64,000 nucleotides of DNA, from contig DATHVR010000073.1 in assembly GCA_035461175.1 (NCBI GenBank), forward strand, positions 1 to 64,000, written 5' to 3'. How positions within the stretch are numbered: the first letter of the stretch is position 1; each line of letters starts with the position of its first letter. The notes under the pieces were generated by a model, which was not told the DNA's origin, ran no database searches, and saw only the letters and a program-made list of their open reading frames with translations. Source of the DNA: DATHVR01 sp035461175 (GTDB lineage Bacteria; Actinomycetota; Acidimicrobiia; Spongiisociales; ZC4RG35). Below are positions 42,102 to 49,524 of this stretch, piece by piece. A program made the translations under genes and the position numbers.

Positions 42102-42143
42102 TCGCGACAGAATTGCGTGCCATAGTGCGCAATTCTGTCGCGA
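42102..42143. repeat. Perfect 16-base inverted repeat
   Basis: Arms TCGCGACAGAATTGCG (42102-42117) and its exact complement (42128-42143) around the loop TGCCATAGTG. It stands alone in the 263-base gap between two divergent genes (VWA minus, M16 peptidase plus), 81 bases before the M16 start. It could be an operator, a mobile-element end or a processed hairpin. Confidence 0.7.
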
Positions 42144-42186
42144 GAACGAGTTGAGCTCCCCGCACCCGGCCCGCGGCCTTCTGGCT

Positions 42187-42207
42187 TCCGACCTCCGACC
42201 TCCGACC
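42187..42207 (+). repeat. Heptamer tandem repeat TCCGACC x3
   Basis: Three perfect units of TCCGACC directly upstream of the -10 box of the M16 peptidase gene. Same period as the arrays at 33200 and 55291, but a different unit. Confidence 0.6.
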
Positions 42208-42210
42208 TCA

Positions 42211-42216
42211 TACACT
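42211..42216 (+). promoter_or_regulatory. -10 box of M16 peptidase gene, leaderless type
   Basis: TACACT, 7 bases before ATG 42224. Confidence 0.55.
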
Positions 42217-42223
42217 GTCGGCA

Positions 42224-43477
42224 ATGCACTATGACCTCACCGTTCTTCCCAACGGCCTACGGGTGATCACCGAGCCGATGCCCTCGCTGCGCTCGACTGC
42301 CGTCGGCTGCTGGGTCGACACCGGCACCCGTGACGAGAGGCCGGTCGAGGCGGGGGCTTCCCACTTCCTCGAACACCTCCTCTTCAAGGGCTCCGAGCGC
42401 CTCTCTGCCCGCGCCATCGCCGAGACGTTCGACTCGATCGGCGCCGAATCGAACGCCTTCACCTCCAAGGATTACACGTGTTTCTGGGCTCGTCTCCTCG
42501 ACCAGGACCTCGGCACGGGCCTCGACGTACTGGCCGAGATGCTCCAGCGACCCTCATTCCGTGAATCCGAGATCGACGCCGAGCGATCGGTAGTGATCGA
42601 AGAGATCAACATGAACGAGGACGATCCGTCCGACGTCGCCTTCGAGGAGTTCACCCAGGCCGTGTTCGAGGGCCATCCGCTGGAGCGTCCGGTGTTGGGG
42701 ACCAGAAAGTCGATCCGGGCCATGACTCGCGCCGACATCGCCGGATACTGGCACCGGCGTTACACGCCCGGTTCCACCGTCGTGGCCATGGCGGGGTCGG
42801 TGGACCACGACCAGGTCGTCAAGCTCGTGGACAGCTACTTCGGGGACTGGTCGGGCGACGCCATCGATCATCATTCCGCTCCCTCCCAGCCGCGACCGCA
42901 GGTGCGCCTCGTCACCCGCGACACCGAGCAGGCCCATCTCGTGTTAGGCGGTGCCGGCCTCGACCGGGCCGACGAGCGGCGCTGGGCGTTCCAGGTGCTC
43001 AATCACGTGCTGGGTGGTGGCATGTCGTCCCGCCTCTTCGACGAGATCAGGGAGCAGCGGGGGCTGGCTTACGCGGTGTACAGCTTCCGCATGGCGCATG
43101 CCGATGCCGGGGCCTGGGGAATCTATGTCGGCACCACCCCGGCCCAGACCGAGACCGCCCTGGAGTTGATCCAGGTGGAGCTCGACAAGATCATGACCGA
43201 GGGAATCACCGCCGCCGAACTGGAGCGCGCCAAGGGTTCCATGCGGGGCGGACTCGCCCTGGCGATGGAGGATGCCAACAGCCGCATGGTCCGCCTGGGT
43301 CGGGACGAGTTGATCGGTGCTCCCCACTATTCGGTCGACGAGCGACTCGCCCTCCTCGACGCCGTCACCCTGGACACCGTTCTACAGGTGGCTCAGGAGG
43401 TGCTGGCCGGGCCGAGAGTGATGGGAGCGGTGGGGCCGTTCTCCGCCGGCGACCTGGATCGGTTCCTCACTCACTGA
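42224..43477 (+). CDS. M16 family zinc peptidase (processing-peptidase type)
   Basis: Inverzincin metallopeptidase of 417 residues. The HXXEH zinc motif is HFLEH (residues 47-51), with the third ligand Glu expected in ERSVVIEEIN near residue 124. Two homologous halves are present, the second with GGGMSSRLFDEIREQRGLAYAVYSF, the glycine-rich region and R/Y pair that binds substrate in the partner half. No signal peptide, so probably cytoplasmic. Length is that of the single-chain, mitochondrial-processing-like bacterial enzymes. It overlaps the convergent CorC-type gene by 11 bases. Substrate unknown. Confidence 0.92.
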   Translation: MHYDLTVLPNGLRVITEPMPSLRSTAVGCWVDTGTRDERPVEAGASHFLEHLLFKGSERLSARAIAETFDSIGAESNAFTSKDYTCFWARLLDQDLGTGLDVLAEMLQRPSFRESEIDAERSVVIEEINMNEDDPSDVAFEEFTQAVFEGHPLERPVLGTRKSIRAMTRADIAGYWHRRYTPGSTVVAMAGSVDHDQVVKLVDSYFGDWSGDAIDHHSAPSQPRPQVRLVTRDTEQAHLVLGGAGLDRADERRWAFQVLNHVLGGGMSSRLFDEIREQRGLAYAVYSFRMAHADAGAWGIYVGTTPAQTETALELIQVELDKIMTEGITAAELERAKGSMRGGLALAMEDANSRMVRLGRDELIGAPHYSVDERLALLDAVTLDTVLQVAQEVLAGPRVMGAVGPFSAGDLDRFLTH

Positions 43478-44750
43478 CCGGCGGAACCTCGCCGATGCGC
43501 TCGAAGCGGGCCCGGTCGATCGCCCGGCCACGCATCGCGAGAACCGTGACCCGCCAAACCCCAAATGAGAAGCTCTCGCCTGCTCGCTCGGGGATTGCAC
43601 CCAGCCGATCCTGGACGAACCCGGAAACGGTGGTGTAGTCGCCGGTCGGAACCTGGATCCCCAGGTCGACCAGGTCATGCACCGGAAACCGGCCCGATAC
43701 CACCAATCCGCCTTCGGCGTCCCGCTGCACGGATCGGATGTCGGGATCGGTCTCGTCGTAGATCTCGCCCACCACTTCCTCGAGCAGATCCTCGACCGTG
43801 ATGATTCCCGCTACCGATCCGAACTCATCGATCACGAGCGCCATCTGTTGGCGGGCTTCTTGCAGGCGCCGGAGGGCACTCAGGACCTGGACCGACTCCG
43901 GCATCGCCTCGGCGGGGGTGACGACGTCACCCACCATGGTTTCGGGAGCCGACGCCACCAGGTCACGCAAATGCGCCACCCCCACCGCCCGATCGAGGTC
44001 GTCACCCTCGATCACCGGCGCCCGGGAATGACCACTCGCGAGCATGATCTCGATTGCATCGCCGACCGGTAGCGACGCCGACAGACTGACCACGTCGGGC
44101 CGCGGGACCAACACTTCGCGCAGACTGCGCTCGGCTACCTCCACCGCTCCCACCAGTACCTCCTGGTGCGGCTCGGACAGGCTCCGGTTCGACATGACGA
44201 TGTCCTTGACCTCCTCCAGGGCGACCTCCTCCCGCGAGACACCGGGCTCTCCGCCGAACAGACGAACCACGAGATCCGTGGAGAGGCTGAGCAACCAAAC
44301 CGCAGGACGGGAGGCGACCTCCAGCCAGCGGAGGGGGCGGGCCACCACCAACGACCAGGACTCGGCCCGCTGCAGGGCGAGGCGTTTGGGGGCCAGTTCC
44401 CCCAGGACCAGCGTCAGAAACGACAGGATCAGGGTCACGGCCACGATCGCCACCGTGTCGGCCGCCTCGCCGGCGACGCCGAACAGGGGAATCAACGGCT
44501 CAGCCAGAGTGACGGCGGCCGTGGCCGACGCCATGAAACCGGCCAGTGTGATCCCGATCTGGATCGTGGCCAGGAAGCGATTGGGGTCCGCGGTGAGACG
44601 GGCCACGGTCTCACCGGAGCCTCCCCGCCTCGCCATCGCCCTCACCTGTGAGTCCCGAAGCGAGATCAGGGCGATCTCGCTCCCCGCCAGGGCGCCATTG
44701 AGCAGCACCAGGCCGGCCACCAGGACCAACTGGGGTATAACTTCCTGCAT
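43467..44750 (-). CDS. CNNM/CorC-type transporter (DUF21-CBS-CorC)
   Basis: A 427-residue membrane protein of the hemolysin C/CNNM group, implicated in magnesium and cobalt export. DUF21 domain with transmembrane segments at about residues 5-25, 60-85, 95-118 and 130-150; a CBS pair (about 205-325) with MVGDVVTPAEAMPES and LVIDEFGSVAGIITVEDLLEEVVGEI; and a C-terminal CorC/HlyC domain (about 340-420) with VSGRFPVHDL and YTTVSGFVQDRLG. Start ATG 44750 has AGAGG upstream. Same strand and close to the cyclophilin and META genes, but separated from them by a hairpin. Confidence 0.9.
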   Translation of the reverse strand: MQEVIPQLVLVAGLVLLNGALAGSEIALISLRDSQVRAMARRGGSGETVARLTADPNRFLATIQIGITLAGFMASATAAVTLAEPLIPLFGVAGEAADTVAIVAVTLILSFLTLVLGELAPKRLALQRAESWSLVVARPLRWLEVASRPAVWLLSLSTDLVVRLFGGEPGVSREEVALEEVKDIVMSNRSLSEPHQEVLVGAVEVAERSLREVLVPRPDVVSLSASLPVGDAIEIMLASGHSRAPVIEGDDLDRAVGVAHLRDLVASAPETMVGDVVTPAEAMPESVQVLSALRRLQEARQQMALVIDEFGSVAGIITVEDLLEEVVGEIYDETDPDIRSVQRDAEGGLVVSGRFPVHDLVDLGIQVPTGDYTTVSGFVQDRLGAIPERAGESFSFGVWRVTVLAMRGRAIDRARFERIGEVPPVSE

Positions 44751-44774
44751 CCGTACCTCTGTCCTCGGGTATCA

Positions 44775-44820
44775 CCGGGCGGGAAGGAACGGTGCACGCT
44801 GGCTTCGGCGCCCCGCCCGG
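44775..44820 (-). terminator. Hairpin between cyclophilin and CorC-type genes
   Basis: CCGGGCGG (44775-44782) pairs with CCGCCCGG (44813-44820). It may attenuate transcription from the cyclophilin gene into the CorC-type gene. Confidence 0.4.
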
Positions 44821-44838
44821 GCGACGCCGGAAACGAGA

Positions 44839-45345
44839 CTACGTCTCGATGATCTCCACGGAGCGGATGGTGGCGTCCTCGCGCGGTCGTTCGCCATCGA
44901 GAGGCAGTGCGGCGATGGCGTCCACCGCTTCCATCCCCTCGGCGACGCGGCCGAAGATCGTGTAAGAGTGGGGGAGCCCCACATCGGCGAGGCAGATGAA
45001 GAACTGGCTGCCGTTGGTGTTGGGACCGGCATTCGCCATCGCCACCGTGCCCCGGCTGTAGCTGCCGTCCCCCTCGAGCTCGTCACGGAACTTGTAGCCG
45101 GGACCGCCCCGACCGGTGCCGGTGGGATCGCCGCCCTGGATGACGAAACCGGGAACGACCCGATGGAAGATGACGCCGTCGTAGTAGCCCTCCCGCGCCA
45201 GGAACACGAAGTTGTTGACGGCCTGGGGGGCACGTTCGGGCAAGAAGTCGATCGCGATCGATCCCTGGCTTGTGTCCAGGTTGGCCCGATAACTCCGAGC
45301 GAGATCGATGGTCAGTTCCGGTTGACTGTCGTATTGCTGAGCCAC
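44839..45345 (-). CDS. Peptidyl-prolyl cis-trans isomerase, cyclophilin type
   Basis: A 168-residue cytoplasmic cyclophilin that speeds proline isomerisation in protein folding. Core features: YYDGVIFHRVVPGFVIQGGDPTGTG with the catalytic Arg in FHR, FRDELEGDGSYSRGTVAMANAGPNTNGSQFFI, and the C-terminal IFGRVAEGMEAVDAI. GTG 45345 was chosen because AGGAG lies just upstream and the product then begins MAQQYDSQ; the region before it has no family sequence. Middle gene between the META lipoprotein and CorC-type genes on the minus strand. Confidence 0.92.
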   Translation of the reverse strand: MAQQYDSQPELTIDLARSYRANLDTSQGSIAIDFLPERAPQAVNNFVFLAREGYYDGVIFHRVVPGFVIQGGDPTGTGRGGPGYKFRDELEGDGSYSRGTVAMANAGPNTNGSQFFICLADVGLPHSYTIFGRVAEGMEAVDAIAALPLDGERPREDATIRSVEIIET

Positions 45346-45401
45346 GTAACTCCTCAGGTGGGGTCGTTTCCAGCATGGCAGGCCCGGGTGGGGACCAGCA
45401 A

Positions 45402-46166
45402 TCAGGCCCGTTCCAACAGGAGATAGGGGCCGCCGCGGGAATCCAGTCGCACCGCGTCCATCCCGGAGAAGTCGGCGGTGAAGCCATCGCCCAGCACCTC
45501 GACCACGAGCCCGTCTTGATCCGCCAGGCCCGCCTCGCATTCTCCCTCGGCGGCTAGCTCGGTCATCAGTACCTCGTCGCCGCTCACCTGGAACCGCCCC
45601 GTCAGAGTCCGACACCCGGTGTTGCCCTCCATGGCACCGCCCGCGTCGAACACCACGAATGCGCCTCCCTCGGCTGTTATCTCCGATCCGGGCAATCCGA
45701 CCGCCACCACGTTCCATCTTCCCTCCAGAGCGGCCGGATCCAGCGGTTCGACGGCCGAGAATTCGAGCCGGGTGTCCTCGCCGGTGAGGAGCAATCCGTC
45801 GTCGTTGAGCTCGGCGGTCTCGATCAGACGCAGTCCCTGGACAAAACGGTCCTCGGCGGCCATCACGTCTTCGCCACACGCGATGGCGGTCATGGTGAGC
45901 TCGGCCCCCATCTCGTAAACGCCACCGACCAGGTCATAGGTGCCCCCGAACGAGTTGCAGCCGCCGGTACCGCCGAGAGTGCCGTCGGCATCCAGCCGCA
46001 GCGCGATCCGGTAGCCGGGCACCGGAGTCAGCGGCTCGTCCCGGACCGATCCCTCCTCCAGGAGCCAGTATCCGGCGACGTCATCCTCATCGATCCCGCC
46101 TTCCGGCGGCACGCAGGCGACGAGGGCGAAGACGACGACGAGAGCGAGGACGAAACGTGCGGTCAT
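45402..46166 (-). CDS. Lipoprotein with two META domains
   Basis: A 254-residue lipoprotein: signal MTARFVLALVVVFALVAC with lipidated Cys18. Two META (HslJ-like) domains follow, the first with GGTGGCNSFGGTYDLVGG and ACGEDVMAAEDRFVQGL (about 60-120), the second with LEGRWNVVAVG and GNTGCRTLTGRFQV (about 145-250). Cysteines in each (GGCN/IACG and TGCR/GECE) match the pair seen in many META domains. Function unknown; heat-shock or antibiotic-tolerance roles are known for HslJ. Leaderless ATG 46166, divergent from dapA. Confidence 0.85.
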   Translation of the reverse strand: MTARFVLALVVVFALVACVPPEGGIDEDDVAGYWLLEEGSVRDEPLTPVPGYRIALRLDADGTLGGTGGCNSFGGTYDLVGGVYEMGAELTMTAIACGEDVMAAEDRFVQGLRLIETAELNDDGLLLTGEDTRLEFSAVEPLDPAALEGRWNVVAVGLPGSEITAEGGAFVVFDAGGAMEGNTGCRTLTGRFQVSGDEVLMTELAAEGECEAGLADQDGLVVEVLGDGFTADFSGMDAVRLDSRGGPYLLLERA

Positions 46167-46173
46167 CACCCCC

Positions 46174-46179
46174 AGGATA
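46174..46179 (-). promoter_or_regulatory. -10 box of META lipoprotein gene, leaderless type
   Basis: TATCCT on the minus strand, 7 bases before ATG 46166. Confidence 0.5.
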
Positions 46180-46212
46180 TGGGTGTGATCGGGGGAGCGA
46201 ACCCACGCCGGG

Positions 46213-46218
46213 TATCGT
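46213..46218 (+). promoter_or_regulatory. -10 box of dapA, leaderless type
   Basis: TATCGT, 6 bases before GTG 46225. Confidence 0.5.
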
Positions 46219-46224
46219 GGCATC

Positions 46225-47127
46225 GTGAACTCCAAAGACCCCTCGGCTCCCTTCGGCCGGGTCCTCACTGCCCTCGTCACCCCATTCACCGACGGGGGAG
46301 ATGTGGACCATGAGCGAATGTGGCGTCTGGCCCGCCACCTCTCCGACCATGGCTCCGACGGCCTCGTGGTCACCGGCACCACGGGCGAGTCACCCACCCT
46401 CTCCGCCGACGAGAAGGTTGCTCTCTATCGCACCGTTGTGGAGGCGGTGGAGAACCGCGACACGCTCGTTGTCGCAGGGACCGGCACCTACGACACCGCC
46501 GAATCGGTCGAACTGACTCGCCGGGCAGCCGAGACCGGGGTCGACGGAATCATGGCCGTGACCCCCTACTACTCGAAGCCGGGCCAGGAGGGCCTGTTCC
46601 GGCATTTCACCGCCATCGCCGACGCCACCGACCTCCCGGTTCTGGTCTACAACATTCCCGGCCGCACCGGGCGTCTGATCGAAGTAGCCACCCTCGCCCG
46701 CCTGGCCGGTCATCCCCGCATCGTCGCCACCAAGGACGCGGTGATGGATATCGACTTCACTTCCGCGACCGTCTTCCGGGTTCCCGAATTGGCGGTGTAC
46801 TCGGGCCAGGACTCCTACACCCTCGCCATGATGGCGGTGGGAGCTGTCGGGGTGGTCTCGGTCATCAGCCATCTCGCCGGAGATGAAGTCGCCGCCATGG
46901 TCGGGGCGACCCTGGCAAATGACCTGGCCGAGGCGCAACGTCTCCACCACGCCCTGCTCCCGCTGTCCGAAGCCTGTTTTGTGGAGCCGAATCCGATCCC
47001 GGTCAAGGCAGCGCTCGGCGAACTCTGGGAGCCGGTCGGCGAGCCGCGGCTTCCCCTCACCCCGGCCGACCCCGATACCGTCCAGCGAATCCTCGCCGCC
47101 ATGGGCGACCTACGCCCCCCGACTTGA
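46225..47127 (+). CDS. dapA: 4-hydroxy-tetrahydrodipicolinate synthase
   Basis: Condenses pyruvate with aspartate semialdehyde in the lysine and diaminopimelate pathway, feeding peptidoglycan. TIM barrel of 300 residues with GTTGES (residues 51-56), catalytic Tyr142 in YNIPGRTG, Schiff-base Lys170 in IVATKDAV, and the Arg region for aspartate semialdehyde (GRTG). Start GTG 46225 is supported by a leaderless -10. Followed by rnj with a small ORF in between, the conserved actinobacterial dapA-rnj order. Confidence 0.95.
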   Translation: MNSKDPSAPFGRVLTALVTPFTDGGDVDHERMWRLARHLSDHGSDGLVVTGTTGESPTLSADEKVALYRTVVEAVENRDTLVVAGTGTYDTAESVELTRRAAETGVDGIMAVTPYYSKPGQEGLFRHFTAIADATDLPVLVYNIPGRTGRLIEVATLARLAGHPRIVATKDAVMDIDFTSATVFRVPELAVYSGQDSYTLAMMAVGAVGVVSVISHLAGDEVAAMVGATLANDLAEAQRLHHALLPLSEACFVEPNPIPVKAALGELWEPVGEPRLPLTPADPDTVQRILAAMGDLRPPT

Positions 47128-47143
47128 GCCCCGAAAGGCACCA

Positions 47144-47221
47144 GTGAACCTCGTGAAACCACCCACCCACCAAGCGGTGACGTCCCCCACCCACCAACCC
47201 GTGACGAGGCGATCGGCATGA
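47144..47221 (+). CDS. 25-codon ORF between dapA and rnj
   Basis: GTG 47144 with GAAAGG five bases upstream opens a 25-codon ORF whose stop overlaps the rnj start as ATGA. The product is repetitive, with PTHQ-A-VT and PTHQ-P-VT from a duplicated 21-base unit. It could be a coupling leader for rnj or a chance frame through a repeat. No known family. Confidence 0.35.
   Translation: MNLVKPPTHQAVTSPTHQPVTRRSA
47162..47206 (+). repeat. Direct repeat before rnj
   Basis: Two 21-base copies at 47162-47182 and 47186-47206, three mismatches. Each contains ACCCACC, a unit also found in the heptamer arrays. Confidence 0.6.
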
Positions 47222-48852
47222 GCGTTTCTGTCACCTTCCTGGGCGGCCTGGGCGAGATCGGCCGCAACTGCGCCGCCGTCGAGATCGACGGCCGCATCTG
47301 CCTGATCGACTGCGGGCTCATGTTCCCCGAAGAAGACATGCTGGGCGTAGACCTCGTGTTTCCGGACTGGTCCTGGTTGGTCGAGCGCCGCGACGACGTC
47401 GACTTCGTCATCCTCACTCACGGCCACGAGGACCACATGGGGGCCCTCGCCTATTTCCTGCGCGACATCGAGGTGCCGGTCTACGGCTCCCGCCTCGCAG
47501 TCGAGTTCGCCCGGGGCCGAATCGAGGAGATGGGCATCAATCCCCAGCTCCATCCCGTGCCCCTCGGGGAGTGGCGCAAGCACGGACCGTTCAAGTTCAA
47601 GCTGATCCGGGTCAGCCACTCCATCCCCGACGCCACCGCCATCGCCTTCGACACCCCCGAAGGCATCCTCCTCCACTCGGGCGACTTCAAACTCGATCCC
47701 ACCCCGATCGACCACGAACCGACCGACCTCCCCTCATTCGCCGAACTCGGCCGCCAGGGCGTCCGCCTACTCCTCTCGGACTCCACCAATGCGGAAGTGC
47801 CGGGGTTCGTTCCCTCCGAGTCCTCGCTGGGGGTGCCGATCGCCGACGTGATCGAGGCGGCCGAGGGCCGGGTCATCTCCGTCTGCTTCTCCTCCCACGT
47901 GCACCGGGTGCAGCAGATCGTGAATGCCGGGATCGCCTCCGGCCGCAAGATCGCATTCTTCGGCCGCTCCATGCACCGCAACACCACGGTGGCGGCGGAA
48001 ACCGGCTTCCTGGATCTCCCTTCCGACTCGGTCGTCGACATCAAGGAACTGCTCGATCTTCCGCCCCAGCGTCAGCTCCTGATCACGACCGGCAGCCAGG
48101 GAGAGCCCTTCGCCGCCCTCTCGCTGATGTCGCGGGGCCGGCACAAGTTCGTCGAAGTGCACGAGGGCGACACGATCCTCATCTCGGCCAAGCCGATTCC
48201 CGGCAACGAGACCGCCGTGTCGAAGGTGATCAGCCGTCTGCTCCGCCAGGGAGCCAAGGTGGTGCACGGCCGCAATGCCAACGTCCACGTCTCCGGACAC
48301 GCCGCCCGCGAGGAACTTCTCACCTTTCTCAATGTCGTCCGTCCCCGCGCCTTCGTACCGGTCCACGGCGAGTACCGCCATCTGGCTGCCCATGCCGACC
48401 TCGCTCGCCAGATGGGCGTATCCGAGGTCGACGTTCTCGAAGACGGCGATCGGGTCATCCTCGATGGCGATACCACCAAGGTGCAGCGCAAGGCGGTGCC
48501 GGCCGGCTACGTCTACCTGGATGGCGCCAGCTACGGCGAGGTGCAGAATGCCGTCCTCCGCGATCGCAGCCACCTGGCCGACGAGGGGGTGGTGGTCGTA
48601 ACGGTCGGTATCGACCGAGACGCCAACGTGGTCTACGGACCGGACCTCGACAGCCACGGCTTGATGGACGATCCCGAGATCGTCCTCGGCAAGGCGGCCG
48701 AGGCGGTTCGACAGGCCATCGCCGACGGCCTCGACAACGCCGAAGACGGAATGAACGGAATTCAGCGTCTCGTCCGCCAGGCCACCGCCCGGGTCATAAG
48801 GACCGAAGTCAGTCGCAAACCGGTAATTATCCCCGTGGTCTTCCAGCTCTGA
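47218..48852 (+). CDS. rnj: Ribonuclease J
   Basis: Metallo-beta-lactamase/beta-CASP RNase with 5'-exo and endonuclease activity in RNA decay and rRNA processing. Zinc motif HGHEDH (residues 68-73), LIRVSHSIPD, HSGDFKLD, the beta-CASP insert (about 190-350) with FSSHVHRVQQ and TTGSQGEP, the HVSGHA ligand near residue 360 and PVHGEYRHL. C-terminal domain to 544. Start ATG 47218 overlaps a small ORF stop. Same order after dapA as in mycobacteria. Confidence 0.95.
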   Translation: MSVSVTFLGGLGEIGRNCAAVEIDGRICLIDCGLMFPEEDMLGVDLVFPDWSWLVERRDDVDFVILTHGHEDHMGALAYFLRDIEVPVYGSRLAVEFARGRIEEMGINPQLHPVPLGEWRKHGPFKFKLIRVSHSIPDATAIAFDTPEGILLHSGDFKLDPTPIDHEPTDLPSFAELGRQGVRLLLSDSTNAEVPGFVPSESSLGVPIADVIEAAEGRVISVCFSSHVHRVQQIVNAGIASGRKIAFFGRSMHRNTTVAAETGFLDLPSDSVVDIKELLDLPPQRQLLITTGSQGEPFAALSLMSRGRHKFVEVHEGDTILISAKPIPGNETAVSKVISRLLRQGAKVVHGRNANVHVSGHAAREELLTFLNVVRPRAFVPVHGEYRHLAAHADLARQMGVSEVDVLEDGDRVILDGDTTKVQRKAVPAGYVYLDGASYGEVQNAVLRDRSHLADEGVVVVTVGIDRDANVVYGPDLDSHGLMDDPEIVLGKAAEAVRQAIADGLDNAEDGMNGIQRLVRQATARVIRTEVSRKPVIIPVVFQL

Positions 48853-48902
48853 TCCGCCACACTCCCGGCAGGGAGATGCCCACGGGAGCCCCGGGGGTTT
48901 GA

Positions 48903-48908
48903 TAGCGT
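48903..48908 (+). promoter_or_regulatory. -10 box of small membrane protein gene
   Basis: TAGCGT, followed by a leader of about 20 bases with AGGAAGGGA as ribosome site before ATG 48935. Confidence 0.4.
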
Positions 48909-48934
48909 CAGGTCAACGACAGGAAGGGACGCAA

Positions 48935-49348
48935 ATGCGCAAAGCAGCATCGATCGGGGCAATAATCCTCGGAATCCTCATGATTCTGGGTGGTGCCGCC
49001 ACCTGGTTCCTGGTCAGCGACACGCTCGACCGCCAGGAGATCACGGTGGCCGAGGACGGCTGCCTGGGAGGCGACCAGGTGAGGGGCCCTTTCACGGCCT
49101 ACTGCCAGGCAAAGATCATCGAGGAGCACACCCTCGATAGCACCGACGGGCTCACCTACGCCCAGCTGGACCGCGAAGATCCCCGCCGCGACCTGGCGAT
49201 GAACTCGTCGTTCCTGCAGGCGTCTCTGTTCACCTCGATCCTGGCCTTCGGCGTCGCCGCCATGGCGATCGGGATGGGGATCATCTTCATCCTCATCGGC
49301 CTCGGCATCCGGGACGTGGCCGAACGAACAGAACCGCTCACAACCTAG
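48935..49348 (+). CDS. Small membrane protein, two transmembrane segments
   Basis: A 137-residue protein with an N-terminal transmembrane helix (about 7-30), an extracytoplasmic loop with a cysteine pair (EDGCLGG and TAYCQAK), the stretch TYAQLDREDPRRD, and a second, long hydrophobic segment (about 98-127). Relatives are common in actinobacteria and are often mislabelled as ring-opening dioxygenase LigA; no oxygenase feature is present. AGGAAGGGA supports ATG 48935. Lies between rnj and ftsK with its own promoter. Function unknown. Confidence 0.75.
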   Translation: MRKAASIGAIILGILMILGGAATWFLVSDTLDRQEITVAEDGCLGGDQVRGPFTAYCQAKIIEEHTLDSTDGLTYAQLDREDPRRDLAMNSSFLQASLFTSILAFGVAAMAIGMGIIFILIGLGIRDVAERTEPLTT

Positions 49349-49385
49349 ACGCAGACGCCGCCCTTCTCTGGACGGTGTGAAACGG

Positions 49386-49446
49386 CCCCACCCGTCTCTG
49401 GCCCCCGCCACGCAATCCGGCAGGGGGGCCCAGAGAACGGGTGGGG
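49386..49446 (+). terminator. Long terminator-like hairpin before ftsK
   Basis: CCCCACCCGT (49386-49395) pairs with 49437-49446, and inner CTCTG/CAGAG and C5/G5 runs extend the stem. It lies 38 bases after the membrane protein stop. Confidence 0.6.
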
Positions 49447-49509
49447 TGTTCACGTTCGACCCGAAGAAGCAAACCCTGCTCCATCGTTGGATGGGCGCGC
49501 GGCGAGGAC

Positions 49510-49515
49510 TAACGT
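49510..49515 (+). promoter_or_regulatory. -10 box of ftsK
   Basis: TAACGT, 9 bases before ATG 49525. Confidence 0.4.
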
Positions 49516-49524
49516 GACCTTCCC

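Noticed and set aside
42102..42143. tRNA or dif site
   Set aside because: No cloverleaf arms or CCA end, and the sequence does not fit the 28-base dif/XerCD layout with its 6-base centre.
48935..49348. Aromatic ring-opening dioxygenase LigA
   Set aside because: Homologues are often labelled this way, but the protein is a two-helix membrane protein with no dioxygenase metal site.
49386..49446. Insertion sequence end
   Set aside because: No transposase frame lies beside it; position after a gene stop and before a promoter fits a terminator.
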